Notes: generated by a model from the letters alone, not told the origin. A stretch of 17,044 nt of DNA from CAVPRW01 sp046727435 [NCBI: bacterium] (GCA_046727435.1 JBKPCR010000070.1:1-17044); one strand, 5' to 3'. Counted from the stretch's first letter, positions 1 to 6,916 are shown. Translations and numbers: made by a program.

Positions 1-323
1 GGGATAAGGTGCTGCTGTGTTGTTCCCAGGCGTCCCTGACAAGTTGGTGGGTCGACAACGAAATTGACACGGCCTTCGAGAAGGAGCGCCGCCTGATGCA
101 AGAGCGGAGCTCGAAGGTGTTGGCCCTGATCCCGCTCAACCTCGACGGCTTTCTCTTCCAGTGGACGAGTGGCAAGGCGCAGCAGGTCAAATCCCGCCTC
201 GCCGCCGACTTCACCGGCTGGGAGCGAGACACCGCGCAGTTCGAGGTGCAGTTTGAGCGCGTGGTGAGGGCCTTGCGGGCCGATGAGAGCGCTAGAGAGA
301 CGCCCCCAACACCGAGAATCTAA
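1..323 (+). CDS. TIR-domain protein, C-terminal part only (5' end outside window)
   Basis: The open frame enters from the left edge (codons in phase with position 3) and stops at TAA 321-323, giving about 107 residues. The visible part resembles the C-terminal half of a bacterial TIR domain: a hydrophobic strand with the [12 protein letters not shown] pattern, then [15 protein letters not shown] with the helix-borne Glu expected near the TIR active site, then a [14 protein letters not shown] strand and an amphipathic helix rich in W, K and F. TIR domains in bacteria often cleave NAD or make cyclic ADP-ribose signals; many such proteins also carry an N-terminal sensor or pentapeptide region, which cannot be seen here. 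The short polar tail after the domain ([13 protein letters not shown]) suggests TIR is the last domain. Identification is by motif recall, not by a search. Confidence 0.72.
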   Translation, partial: DKVLLCCSQASLTSWWVDNEIDTAFEKERRLMQERSSKVLALIPLNLDGFLFQWTSGKAQQVKSRLAADFTGWERDTAQFEVQFERVVRALRADESARETPPTPRI

Positions 324-647
324 GGGAGCAAGGCACACACGCGACGGGAGAGGGTTATGAATTCATAAATCATTTCTGTGGCATCTTCCTCCCCGCCTGA
401 CGGCGGGTGCCGACGATGACACCGCATGTGTGAGCCGAAGCGTGACAGTGCACAGAAGGACAGAGGCCCAGGCCTAAACGGTCGATCCCCCGCTCGCGCA
501 TATGCGGATGTCGAACCACAGGCCGATGCGCATGAAGCGCCCACTAATGGCAGCGGCGCTGTAGACGGGCGAGAGACACATGCATTTCATCCATGCGTGG
601 AGCGACATATGAACCAGGGATGCGCTCGTCGTTGGGAGGCTTGGTTG
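324..647. other. Intergenic region between TIR gene and secreted-protein gene
   Basis: No convincing gene is seen in these 324 bases. They hold a 6-bp perfect hairpin (stem 392-397 with 402-407, loop TGAC) that could end transcription from the TIR gene, although no T-run follows it, and copy A of a diverged repeat (430-542) whose partner lies beyond the caspase gene. The next frame is open upstream to 426 and has another ATG at 609 with GGAG six bases before it. The ATG at 648 has the better site and places a signal peptide near the N terminus. Confidence 0.5.
430..542. repeat. Diverged direct repeat, copy A (partner 3949-4061)
   Basis: Aligned by hand without gaps against 3949-4061 over 113 columns, with 37 mismatches (about 67% identity). 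The first 40 columns differ at only 8 positions. Shared blocks include the GTGAG start, AAGG.CAGAGGCC, CGATCCCC and GTCGAACCA. Mismatches in the best block fall on all three codon phases, so the repeat is more likely a non-coding DNA or RNA element than a shared protein. Both copies lie in the same orientation and bracket the caspase two-gene unit. Confidence 0.7.
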
Positions 648-1259
648 ATGAACTACTCCGTCATTCACCCCTGCGGCACGTCCCCAGCCTGCGGTCGGTC
701 ACGGAGACCTGCAGGTCGGTGGGCTCGTAGGCGCCCAGGCGTCTTCGTGCTCGTGGTGCTCCTGCTCGTACCGGCCGTAGTCCAGGCCCAGACGATGCGC
801 TGGCCAGAGGCGGTCGCGGCCCTAGCGGCGGAGCGCACGCGGGCCGAGACTTGCGGGCGGATACTCAAACGTCATGCAGGCGACAATGCGGCCGCGCTCA
901 GCCGCGGCGAACTCGCCTATGCCGCGGCGAAGGCAGACATAGACGCAGTCATCGCGGGGTTGACCGTCGTGCTGGCAGAGCGCGGCACCACGCCGGGCCT
1001 GCCGGACCTGGAGGCGCGGCTCACCCGCGGGGTCGAGGCGCGTGAGGCCTTCTGCCGGCAGATTATGGCCCTCGTCCCAGAAGACCCCGGCACCCGCGAC
1101 CTCCTCGTCCCGTTGCTCGGCGCCGTGCTCCCGCCGCTCTTGGAGGCGGCCCGCACGCTCTATACCGGCCAGACGGCGCAGGATCGCCTGCTCCGCCAGA
1201 CCATCCAGACGCAATTGGAGGCCACCACATGGACCCCATTCGCCGATCTCATTCCCTGA
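648..1259 (+). CDS. Small secreted protein, partner of the WD40-caspase gene
   Basis: Unrecognised 203-residue protein. The start at ATG 648 is chosen for GGGAGG at 634-639, eight bases upstream; ATG 609 is the alternative. Residues 1-47 look like a signal peptide with a long Arg-rich n-region, a hydrophobic core (VFVLVVLLLV, about 32-41) and a VQA cleavage motif. The mature part is predicted from composition to be mostly helical (Ala, Leu, Arg and Glu rich), with two cysteines at about residues 69 and 136 that could form a disulphide outside the cytoplasm. Its last 31 bases overlap the start of the WD40-caspase gene, so the two are almost certainly co-transcribed and translationally coupled. 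Both appear exported, which suggests a shared site of action. No family was recognised; a regulatory or inhibitory partner of the caspase is a guess. Confidence 0.75.
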   Translation: MNYSVIHPCGTSPACGRSRRPAGRWARRRPGVFVLVVLLLVPAVVQAQTMRWPEAVAALAAERTRAETCGRILKRHAGDNAAALSRGELAYAAAKADIDAVIAGLTVVLAERGTTPGLPDLEARLTRGVEAREAFCRQIMALVPEDPGTRDLLVPLLGAVLPPLLEAARTLYTGQTAQDRLLRQTIQTQLEATTWTPFADLIP

Positions 1260-3811
1260 GCTTCGCGCTTATCCTGACGCTACAGCTGTCCAGCGCGATG
1301 GTCGCGATCGCGGGGGACGCCGGGCTCTATGACCAACCGGTCTTGACGCTCGATGCGGGCATGCACACCGCGCCAATTCGGCGTGCCGACGTGTCAGCTA
1401 CGGGCGCGTATGCAGTCACCGGCTCGCACGACAAGACGGTCCGCGTCTGGGACGCCCAGACGGGGCGGCTGCTGCGCACCATCCGCCTGCCCCAGGGGCC
1501 TGGGGATGTGGGTAAGGTCTATGCCGTCGCCATCAGCCCGGACGGGGCGCTCGTGGCGGCGGGCGGGTGGACCGGGGCCGTGGGCCAGCCACATCCCATC
1601 TACCTCTTCCAGCGCGATACCGGCGCTCTCGTCCAGCGTCTCGACGGCCTGCCCAACGTCGTCATGCACCTGGCCTTCTCGCCCACGGGCCGCTACCTGG
1701 CGGCGACGCTGGGGGGCACGAGCGGCCTGCGCGTCTATGACCGCGACGCTGACTGGCACGAGGTGGCGCGCGATGCGCCGTATGGCGACCACAGTTACGT
1801 CGCCGCCTTCGCCGCCGACGGGCGGCTGGCGACCACGAGCTGGGACGGGACCCTGCGCCTCTATGATGGCGCGTTCCAGCTCGTCGCGACGGCCAAGACC
1901 ACCGACGGCACACGCCCCTTTGGCCTCGCCTTCAGCCCCGCGGGCGACCGGCTGGCCGTCGGCTATGAGGACACGACCGCGGTCTCGCTCGTCGATGGGC
2001 ACGTGCTCACCCCGTTGCCCGGCCCGGACACACGCGGGCTCGACAATGGCCATCTCGCGACCGTTGCCTGGTCGGCCGATGGTGCCACGCTCTATGCCGG
2101 CGGATTATACCACCGTGCGGGCACGAGGCTGGTGGTGGCATGGTCCCAGGCCGGGGCGGGCCCCCGGCGTGAGTTGGCCGCCGGAACCAACATCATCATG
2201 AGCCTGCGGCCGCTGCCCGAGGGGGGGCTGCTGGTCGGGGCGGCGGACCCCTGGCTTGCGGTGCTGGACGCGGCGGGGGCGCCGCGCTGGGTGCAGCGAC
2301 CGCCGCAAGCTGACCTGCGGGACCTGGTGCTGCGCGTTTCCGCCGACGGCGGTGTAGTGGACTTCGGCTACGAGCAATGGGGAAAATCCCCGGTCCGCTT
2401 CGACCCGGCGCGGCTGGCACTCACCCTCGACCCACCGGCGGACGGACAGACCCGGCCCCCGGAGCAGGCCACCCTCAAGATCGCCAACTGGGAGCGCGAT
2501 TTCCGCCCGACGCTCGACGGTGCGCCGCTGGTGCTGGACCCATATGAACGGTCGCGCAGCCTGGCGATCGCCCCGGACGGCCGGCGCTTCGTGCTTGGCA
2601 CCGAGTGGTCGCTCCGCGCCTTCGACGCCGACGGCACGCCGCGCTGGACGCAGCCGGTCCCCACGGTCGTCTGGGCCACGAACATCACGGCCGACGGCCG
2701 CCTGGTGGTCGCCGCCTATGGCGATGGGACGCTCCGCTGGCACCGCCTGGACGACGGGCGTGAGGTCCTCGCGCTGTTCCCGCTGGCCGACCGCCGCAAC
2801 TGGGTGGCCTGGACGCCCGAGGGCATCTACGCCGCCACCCCCGGCGCCCACGGCGTGTTGCGCTGGCACGTCAACCATGGCTGGGACGCCCCGGCCGAGG
2901 CCATCCCGGTGGCGGAGATTCCCGAGACCTACCGGCCCGAGGCCATCCGGCTCATGCTCCAGACGCTGGACACCCCCCGCGCCATCGGTCTGGCGATCCT
3001 GACGGAAGTCCGCGCCGCGATCCAGCGACGCACCGGCGCCGTGGTGGCCCCCGGTGCCCGGCTCCACGTGCTGACCGTGGGCGTCAGCGACTACGGCCAG
3101 ACGGCCACGCATCTGAAGCTCACCTTCGCCGCGGCCGATGCCACCGACGTGGCGGCGGCGCTCAACATGCAGACCAGCCTCTACGCCGACGTGAAACCGC
3201 AACGCCTGCGCAACGAGGAGGCGACCCGTGCCGGCATCCTGCGGGGACTGGCGACCATGCGCCAGGCCATGGCGCGGAGCGAACCGGGGCGTGACCTGGC
3301 GGTGGTCCAGTTCTCGGGCCACGGGACGTTCCTCGACGGCGAGTTCTACCTGCTGCCGCATGATGTCAATGTCAGCGATTCGGTAACCCTTACCACAACC
3401 GCGCTGTCGGCGTCCATGCTCCGCCACGAGCTCGAAAAGCTGGCCCAGTACGGCCGGGTGCTGGTGTTCCTCGACGCCTGCCGCTCGGGCGGAGCGATGG
3501 CGACGGGCCAGGCCCTGGCGGCCGACGCCACGCGGCTGCGCGCGGCGCTGGTGGGGCCGAACATCACGGTGCTCACGTCGTCCTCCGCCGCCGAGCTGTC
3601 CCGCGAAGACCCCATGTGGGGCAACGGGGCGTTCACCAAGATCGTGCTGGAGGCGCTGAGCAGTCGGGCGGATGCGAACCGCAACGGCCTGATCAGCATC
3701 AGTGAGCTCACCGGCTACCTGACGCGCCACGTGCCCGGCTTGACCGACGGCGCCCAGCACCCAGGCGTGGAGATGCGCTTCGACGGCGATGTGTTCGTCG
3801 CCGGGCTCTGA
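1229..3811 (+). CDS. Exported WD40-repeat protein with C-terminal caspase-like (C14) peptidase domain
   Basis: 860 residues. ATG 1229 is preceded eight bases upstream by GGAG inside the previous gene. Residues 1-29 look like a signal peptide (SFALILTLQL core, then AMVAIAG). Residues about 40-560 form a beta-propeller-like region: WD40 blades are seen at 65-75 (SHDKTVRVWD) and at later DGTLRLYD and DGTLRWHR motifs. The caspase domain begins near residue 611 (LHVLTVGVSDYG). It carries the catalytic His in FSGHG (H698) and the catalytic Cys in FLDACRSGG (C751), so the dyad is intact. An EF-hand-like DANRNGLISISEL lies near 815-827, as in many bacterial orthocaspases. The family cleaves proteins, usually after basic residues. 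The propeller probably senses or binds a partner. The export signal is unusual for a defence effector and would place the protease in the envelope. The operon partner is the overlapping upstream secreted protein. Confidence 0.9.
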   Translation: MDPIRRSHSLSFALILTLQLSSAMVAIAGDAGLYDQPVLTLDAGMHTAPIRRADVSATGAYAVTGSHDKTVRVWDAQTGRLLRTIRLPQGPGDVGKVYAVAISPDGALVAAGGWTGAVGQPHPIYLFQRDTGALVQRLDGLPNVVMHLAFSPTGRYLAATLGGTSGLRVYDRDADWHEVARDAPYGDHSYVAAFAADGRLATTSWDGTLRLYDGAFQLVATAKTTDGTRPFGLAFSPAGDRLAVGYEDTTAVSLVDGHVLTPLPGPDTRGLDNGHLATVAWSADGATLYAGGLYHRAGTRLVVAWSQAGAGPRRELAAGTNIIMSLRPLPEGGLLVGAADPWLAVLDAAGAPRWVQRPPQADLRDLVLRVSADGGVVDFGYEQWGKSPVRFDPARLALTLDPPADGQTRPPEQATLKIANWERDFRPTLDGAPLVLDPYERSRSLAIAPDGRRFVLGTEWSLRAFDADGTPRWTQPVPTVVWATNITADGRLVVAAYGDGTLRWHRLDDGREVLALFPLADRRNWVAWTPEGIYAATPGAHGVLRWHVNHGWDAPAEAIPVAEIPETYRPEAIRLMLQTLDTPRAIGLAILTEVRAAIQRRTGAVVAPGARLHVLTVGVSDYGQTATHLKLTFAAADATDVAAALNMQTSLYADVKPQRLRNEEATRAGILRGLATMRQAMARSEPGRDLAVVQFSGHGTFLDGEFYLLPHDVNVSDSVTLTTTALSASMLRHELEKLAQYGRVLVFLDACRSGGAMATGQALAADATRLRAALVGPNITVLTSSSAAELSREDPMWGNGAFTKIVLEALSSRADANRNGLISISELTGYLTRHVPGLTDGAQHPGVEMRFDGDVFVAGL

Positions 3812-4199
3812 CGGGGAGCGCAGGGCGCGCGAGAGACCAGCAGAGAAAGCATTGGGAGCCAGACGACCACTCACACGCGCGTCACGTGTCGGGTCTGTGA
3901 CGCCGGGCGGCCGAGGTTCGAAGGCGTCACGCTGGCAGATGACGACGAGTGAGTCGAGGCGCGACGGTGTACACAAGGCCAGAGGCCAGGCCCTGATCGT
4001 CCGATCCCCTCTTCGGGTGCGCGAAACAGTCGAACCAGACCCCGACGCACACGAAAGGTCCATTTTTTGCGCTGACCAGCCTGTACCTCACGCAAAAAGC
4101 GCCCACGCCAAGCACCAGGAGCAACAATCCCAGCCGTCCCACGCGCGGCCACCACCCGAGGTCTCACCTCGGGCAATAAGCACAGGTGATTCCATTGGA
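3812..4199. other. Intergenic region after the caspase gene
   Basis: There is no convincing gene in these 388 bases. They hold repeat copy B (3949-4061) and a perfect 8-bp hairpin with a 3-base loop (CCCGAGGT 4155-4162, ACCTCGGG 4166-4173) without a following T-run. A 71-codon minus-strand frame with a GTG start at 4142 and a hydrophobic beginning crosses the repeat, but it has no ribosome binding site and the corresponding frame in copy A contains a stop, so it is not called as a gene. Confidence 0.5.
3949..4061. repeat. Diverged direct repeat, copy B (partner 430-542)
   Basis: Partner of copy A in the same orientation, about 3.5 kb away, with the ungapped hand alignment described there. 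It begins 137 bases after the caspase stop codon. Together the two copies bracket the secreted-protein/caspase pair, as would be expected if that pair moved or was duplicated as a unit, or if the same structured intergenic element recurs in this genome. Confidence 0.7.
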
Positions 4200-4227
4200 T
4201 GAAAGGGAATGAGCAATTCTCTTTCAG
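4200..4227 (+). repeat. Left 28-bp inverted repeat, also an imperfect palindrome
   Basis: Exact reverse complement of 5387-5414. The arms TGAAAG and CTTTCA pair, as do GAAT and ATTC, around a GAGCA centre, so a single strand could fold into a hairpin. It begins 18 bases past the stop codon of the SEC-C gene, where it could also act as a transcription-end hairpin, though no T-run is present. Confidence 0.85.
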
Positions 4228-4245
4228 CCAGGCCCGCTATGCGGC

Positions 4246-5157
4246 TTACCCATTACGTGCCCAGGCCTCCCAATCGGGAGGCGGACCATCATAAGACCCT
4301 CTTCGAGTGATCCTTAGCGTCTGGGCAGAATTCGGTACGCCCCAGCTAAACTCGATGATCTTTTCGACCCTTCCATCTTCCGCAATCAGTCTCAACGGCC
4401 GCCATGCTCCAACAGCTTCTGGATTATCTGGCTGCCCCATACTGAGGACAAATGGTAAACCTCTGATAATAAAATTAGCCTTCCGAATAATACTGTCCAC
4501 TCCCATAGCTGGTTCGATTACCAAGGAGTCCGAATGGTAAACCGTGGTTGGTGAGGTAAGGGCAAGATATAAACCCCAGCCAGGAGGCCATTCTACCCGT
4601 CCATATAAAACGTCCATACACTCCGGCTTCAGACAACCAGTGATGTACTTTGAAAAGACAAGTCCTAATACACATTTCAGCATCCACCGTTCAAGGTCTT
4701 CTCCGGCGAATAGCCTGAGTTCATCCTTGGGGTTCTGCGACGGATGCGTCGAGTCATCATAATCTTGAAGTGTCTGAAAGAAATATCCAATGGTTTCATC
4801 CAACGGGCTCAGGGCTTCATTGTGTCTCTTGCAGAGCATTTTGGAGACCAGACGGGAGATTGAAATAATATCCCATCGCTGGGGCGCCTGCCATTGAAGT
4901 CCCGCAATTTTAGCGGTCCCATCTTTTTCAACTTGCTGAAGTAGCGTTTTTGAGATGGGATGCTCGCCAGTAATCTTGTCACAACAGTTGCTATCACTAC
5001 GCGCAAAGCATTTCATATGGGAATAGCCGGTTCGAGGTCCAGAGGGGATAATGACTCTAGGACGCTTCTTGAGGTAGCCGTTTAACTGAAGACAGCAGCG
5101 CTTTGCCTTCACAGCACGACCACACGGGCAGGGATCGTTCCTACCAATCTTAATCAT
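4246..5157 (-). CDS. SEC-C motif protein with HNH-like zinc-binding module
   Basis: 303 residues; ATG at 5157 with GGGAG ten bases upstream. The N terminus has a SEC-C zinc motif, GRNDPCPCGR (5-14) followed by CC at 21-22. Next comes a treble-clef/HNH-like arrangement: C50 and C58/C59, GEHPIS with E65-H66, and LCKRHN (C109, H112, N113) followed by LSPLDE. In HNH nucleases the paired His and Asn near such zinc ligands are catalytic, so DNA or RNA cleavage is possible but unproven. The remaining 180 residues are unrecognised, with a hydrophobic stretch LKCVLGLVFSKYI near 165 and several Trp residues. Base composition is lower in GC than neighbouring genes, consistent with separate acquisition. 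It is the only gene between the 28-bp inverted repeats. SEC-C motifs are common in SecA tails but also in stand-alone accessory proteins of unknown role. Confidence 0.8.
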   Translation of the reverse strand: MIKIGRNDPCPCGRAVKAKRCCLQLNGYLKKRPRVIIPSGPRTGYSHMKCFARSDSNCCDKITGEHPISKTLLQQVEKDGTAKIAGLQWQAPQRWDIISISRLVSKMLCKRHNEALSPLDETIGYFFQTLQDYDDSTHPSQNPKDELRLFAGEDLERWMLKCVLGLVFSKYITGCLKPECMDVLYGRVEWPPGWGLYLALTSPTTVYHSDSLVIEPAMGVDSIIRKANFIIRGLPFVLSMGQPDNPEAVGAWRPLRLIAEDGRVEKIIEFSWGVPNSAQTLRITRRGSYDGPPPDWEAWARNG

Positions 5158-5386
5158 GTCTATGGGGCTCCCTTAGGCGCTAGCAGGAGCAGGATTCCTA
5201 GCAACGCTACACTGAGTGCTTGAATGCTTGACCGTCTTGTCTGAAGCATACCCCGGCTTCCTTAGAATTTCAAAGCGTATGTCATCTTATTACAAACAAT
5301 AGCAACAGCATATGGCCACCAGAGGCGCTATAGCTCTACGGCTAAGAACTGCTATTGACTGCTAGGGTTTTACTGGGTCTGCGTTA

Positions 5387-5414
5387 CTGAAAGAGAATTG
5401 CTCATTCCCTTTCA
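5387..5414 (-). repeat. Right 28-bp inverted repeat
   Basis: Exact reverse complement of 4200-4227, with the same internal palindrome; the next base (5415, G) extends this copy's own dyad to CTGAAAG...CTTTCAG. It lies 229 bases upstream of the SEC-C gene start, on the promoter side of that gene. Confidence 0.85.
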
Positions 5415-5624
5415 GCCGACGGGATCATCCATGTTTCTTGCCCCTGGTAGCAGGCTTGTTCGGTTTCGGCCAACCATGACGCCGACGCGGCTGCAACCCC
5501 TGCCACGTGGCCCTCTCCCACCTTTGATCCTGGTGGCAAATGGTCGACCACGGCTCGGAACCCATGATTGTCTGCGGCTGACCTCTGGAGAAGCATCAGG
5601 GGTTTGTAAAACCACCACCACGAT

Positions 5625-5653
5625 CACCACGATCAATGTTGATCCTGGTGGTG
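5625..5653 (-). terminator. Candidate terminator hairpin for the 93-aa gene
   Basis: CACCAC-GATCAA (5625-5636) pairs with TTGATC (5639-5644) and GTGGTG (5648-5653), with a CTG bulge. It lies 18 bases past the minus-strand stop at 5671. On the minus strand a TTTT run occurs some 16 bases after the stem, too far for a classic terminator. The 13-mer TTGATCCTGGTGG within it also occurs at 5524-5536, so it may instead be part of a repeated binding site. Confidence 0.3.
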
Positions 5654-5670
5654 ATTTCCGGGGCACGACG

Positions 5671-5952
5671 CTAGAAGTCGCTGGGCTCTGGCATGGGTTC
5701 GGGCACGGGGGCACGGACGCCGACGGCGGATGATCGGCGCTTGAGAATGAACCCTTCGCCATAATGCTCGCCGGGGCCGCCGCGTGCTTTCGTAGGGCCG
5801 TCAATGGTGGTGTACAAGTCCCATGCCTGCTGGCCCAGCTCGTCCAAGGCCGCTTGCAGCGTCTTCCAGGATTGATGCCGCTTCTCTGCACGCACGCGGG
5901 CCAAGGCGCCGTGCTCCGCCTCGGCGTGCAACACCAGATATTCGATAACCAT
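5671..5952 (-). CDS. Small hypothetical protein (93 aa) in the recombinase module
   Basis: Unrecognised. ATG at 5952 is preceded by AAAGGA nine bases upstream, which supports this frame over the longer overlapping ones. The N-terminal half looks helical and amphipathic (residues 1-50, with EAEHGALARVRAEK and a second helix SWKTLQAALDELGQQAWDL). The second half is Gly/Pro-rich with basic FILKRR and a Pro-rich tail ending PEPSDF. Its place on the mobility arm suggests an element-borne accessory role; a small DNA-binding or recombination directionality factor is conceivable, but no HTH is visible. Confidence 0.55.
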   Translation of the reverse strand: MVIEYLVLHAEAEHGALARVRAEKRHQSWKTLQAALDELGQQAWDLYTTIDGPTKARGGPGEHYGEGFILKRRSSAVGVRAPVPEPMPEPSDF

Positions 5953-6053
5953 CGCCGCGAGTCCTTTGTGTCACGCCCGACACGCCGATGAGGCGCGTGA
6001 GGCAACGGTGAGCCATCGGGGAGGCCTCTCACGTCAGCCACGAGGCTGCATGA

Positions 6054-6425
6054 TCACAGAGAGGCCCCTAGGAGTGTGCCAATAGCTCCAGGCATTCGCC
6101 ACCAGGCCGGCAGCTCGTGCGACATCGACGTGATCGGCGTCACCGGCATCAGCTCCTCGCCCTCAGGTGCATCGATTGAATCAGCCCGATGATCATCACC
6201 AGGGAGACGGGGTGATCGGCGCATGGATGTGATCGCCGTGACCGGCATCAGATTCTCGCCGTCAGGCGCATCGATCGGCTCTACCCGAAGGCCATTCTGC
6301 AGGGGGTGTTGTCCGCCTCGTGCTCGCCCTACCCCCTTACCCCTCCTCCGCGTGATCACTCTGTTGATCGAGACGTGGGCATCCGCTCCGCTTTCCACAG
6401 ATGACTCATGGTTGACGGATGACAT
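6054..6425 (-). CDS. Repeat-containing small protein, start unresolved
   Basis: The minus-strand frame is open from 6503 to TGA at 6054-6056. Support for coding comes from two internal 33-codon units: of 10 differences between the 57-base repeat cores, 7 fall at the wobble position of this frame, 3 at first positions and none at second. The repeated peptide is IDAP-(D/E)-GE-(N/E)-LMPVT-(A/P)-ITSM. The region before the repeats is basic (TRRRGKGVGRARGG) and probably disordered. The start is uncertain: ATG 6425 has no good ribosome binding site, GTG 6359 and the frame start at 6503 are alternatives, and the upstream end crosses the promoter of the divergent gene. No family was recognised. It could be a decayed gene. 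Confidence 0.45.
   Translation of the reverse strand: MSSVNHESSVESGADAHVSINRVITRRRGKGVGRARGGQHPLQNGLRVEPIDAPDGENLMPVTAITSMRRSPRLPGDDHRADSIDAPEGEELMPVTPITSMSHELPAWWRMPGAIGTLLGASL
6123..6278 (-). repeat. Tandem in-frame repeat, 99-bp period, two copies
   Basis: Cores 6123-6179 and 6222-6278 align without gaps at 47 of 57 positions, offset by exactly 99 bases (33 codons). Differences concentrate at third codon positions of the minus-strand frame, the mark of a duplicated coding unit under protein-level constraint. The 42 bases between the cores are not obviously repeated on either side. Confidence 0.8.
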
Positions 6426-6440
6426 GCATATGTGTATAAT
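6412..6440 (+). promoter_or_regulatory. Near-consensus sigma70 promoter for the zinc-ribbon/recombinase genes
   Basis: TTGACG (6412-6417), a 17-base spacer and a perfect TATAAT (6435-6440). Transcription would begin near 6447, about 32 bases before the GTG start at 6479. It is one of the strongest promoter matches in the window and likely also drives the serine recombinase 60 bases beyond that gene. Confidence 0.75.
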
Positions 6441-6452
6441 ACTATATATAGT
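6441..6452. promoter_or_regulatory. 12-bp perfect palindrome at the predicted transcription start
   Basis: ACTATATATAGT is a perfect dyad directly after the -10 box and covers the expected start point. This is a typical place for a repressor operator, which would suit tight control of a recombinase. It could also be only a melting-prone AT run. Confidence 0.4.
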
Positions 6453-6478
6453 TTTATCTGCTGAAAGGGGGTGAGGGT

Positions 6479-6916
6479 GTGCGAGTCTTGCGTTCGCCGA
6501 CATTGATGCAGTGGGGCTGTGCCCATCGGTGGAACACGACCACGACGCGGCCGGGCCAAGATGACGTGGTGCGAATGCGCTATCTCACCTGCCGGCGATG
6601 TGGCCTGAAAGTGAAGACCGAGGAGCGGTTAGCAGTACCCTGGGATGGGAAGGACCTCGTCGACCATTTAAAGGCCCTGCTCCCGGAGGGGCAGGCCGTG
6701 GCGCTGCGGGACAAGGGCATCACCGAGTTGCCGTTGGCGCGGCTCAATGCTCATCTGTTACCCTACGGCTATGTGATTCACGCCAGTAAGGGCCGGGATC
6801 GCACCCGTCTGGTGGCGTGTATGGATCACGATGGCAAGGTGACGCCCTATGGGGTGTTTGAGCTGCGGCCGATGGCGTCAGCGGCGTCAGGACGCTCGAA
6901 CGGCACGCGGGGCTAA
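6479..6916 (+). CDS. Zinc-ribbon hypothetical protein preceding the recombinase
   Basis: 145 residues. The GTG start at 6479 is chosen for AGGGGG at 6465-6470, eight bases upstream; ATG 6506 (residue 10) is the alternative. An N-terminal zinc-ribbon-like set is visible: C14 and H16 (GCAHRW) and C37/C40 (TCRRCG). The rest is an alpha/beta domain with two basic segments, a middle motif LPEGQAVALRDKGI and a late VFELRP. It is followed after 59 bases by the recombinase in the same direction and shares its promoter. The size, zinc ligands and position fit a DNA-binding accessory factor of the integration module, but the family was not recognised. Confidence 0.7.
   Translation: MRVLRSPTLMQWGCAHRWNTTTTRPGQDDVVRMRYLTCRRCGLKVKTEERLAVPWDGKDLVDHLKALLPEGQAVALRDKGITELPLARLNAHLLPYGYVIHASKGRDRTRLVACMDHDGKVTPYGVFELRPMASAASGRSNGTRG

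Larger units (their letters stand above)
4200..5414. mobile_element. Candidate cassette bounded by perfect 28-bp inverted repeats, carrying a SEC-C/HNH-like gene
   Basis: A 28-base sequence at 4200-4227 recurs as an exact reverse complement at 5387-5414. Each copy is itself an imperfect palindrome (TGAAAG and GAAT arms around a 5-base centre). The enclosed 1.16 kb is visibly richer in A and T than the flanks and holds a single minus-strand gene plus 229 bases of leader with no clear gene. No transposase is present and no target duplication is obvious at the outer edges (left flank ends CATTGGA, right flank starts GCCGACG). It could be a non-autonomous element mobilised in trans, a gene with matched terminator-like hairpins, or a cassette inserted between two copies of a genomic palindromic repeat. 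Confidence 0.5.

Noticed and set aside
2105-4063. 652-codon open frame on the minus strand
   Set aside because: It lies antisense to the WD40-caspase gene, has no ribosome binding site or family motif, and its length is explained by the GC-rich third positions of the real gene.
3927-4142. Possible small membrane protein on the minus strand with a hydrophobic N terminus
   Set aside because: It has no ribosome binding site, most of it lies in repeat copy B, and the matching frame in copy A contains a stop; repeat differences show no codon periodicity.
5398-5733. 111-codon plus-strand frame after the right inverted repeat
   Set aside because: It starts inside the palindrome, lacks a ribosome binding site and overlaps the end of the better supported minus-strand gene.
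6123-6278. Multi-core modified-peptide precursor (graspetide-like) reading of the duplicated peptide
   Set aside because: No ATP-grasp or other modifying enzyme, protease or exporter is nearby, and two units are too few to argue a core-peptide array.
6123-6278. CRISPR-like repeat array
   Set aside because: Only two copies with imperfect identity and a coding substitution pattern; no spacers or cas genes.
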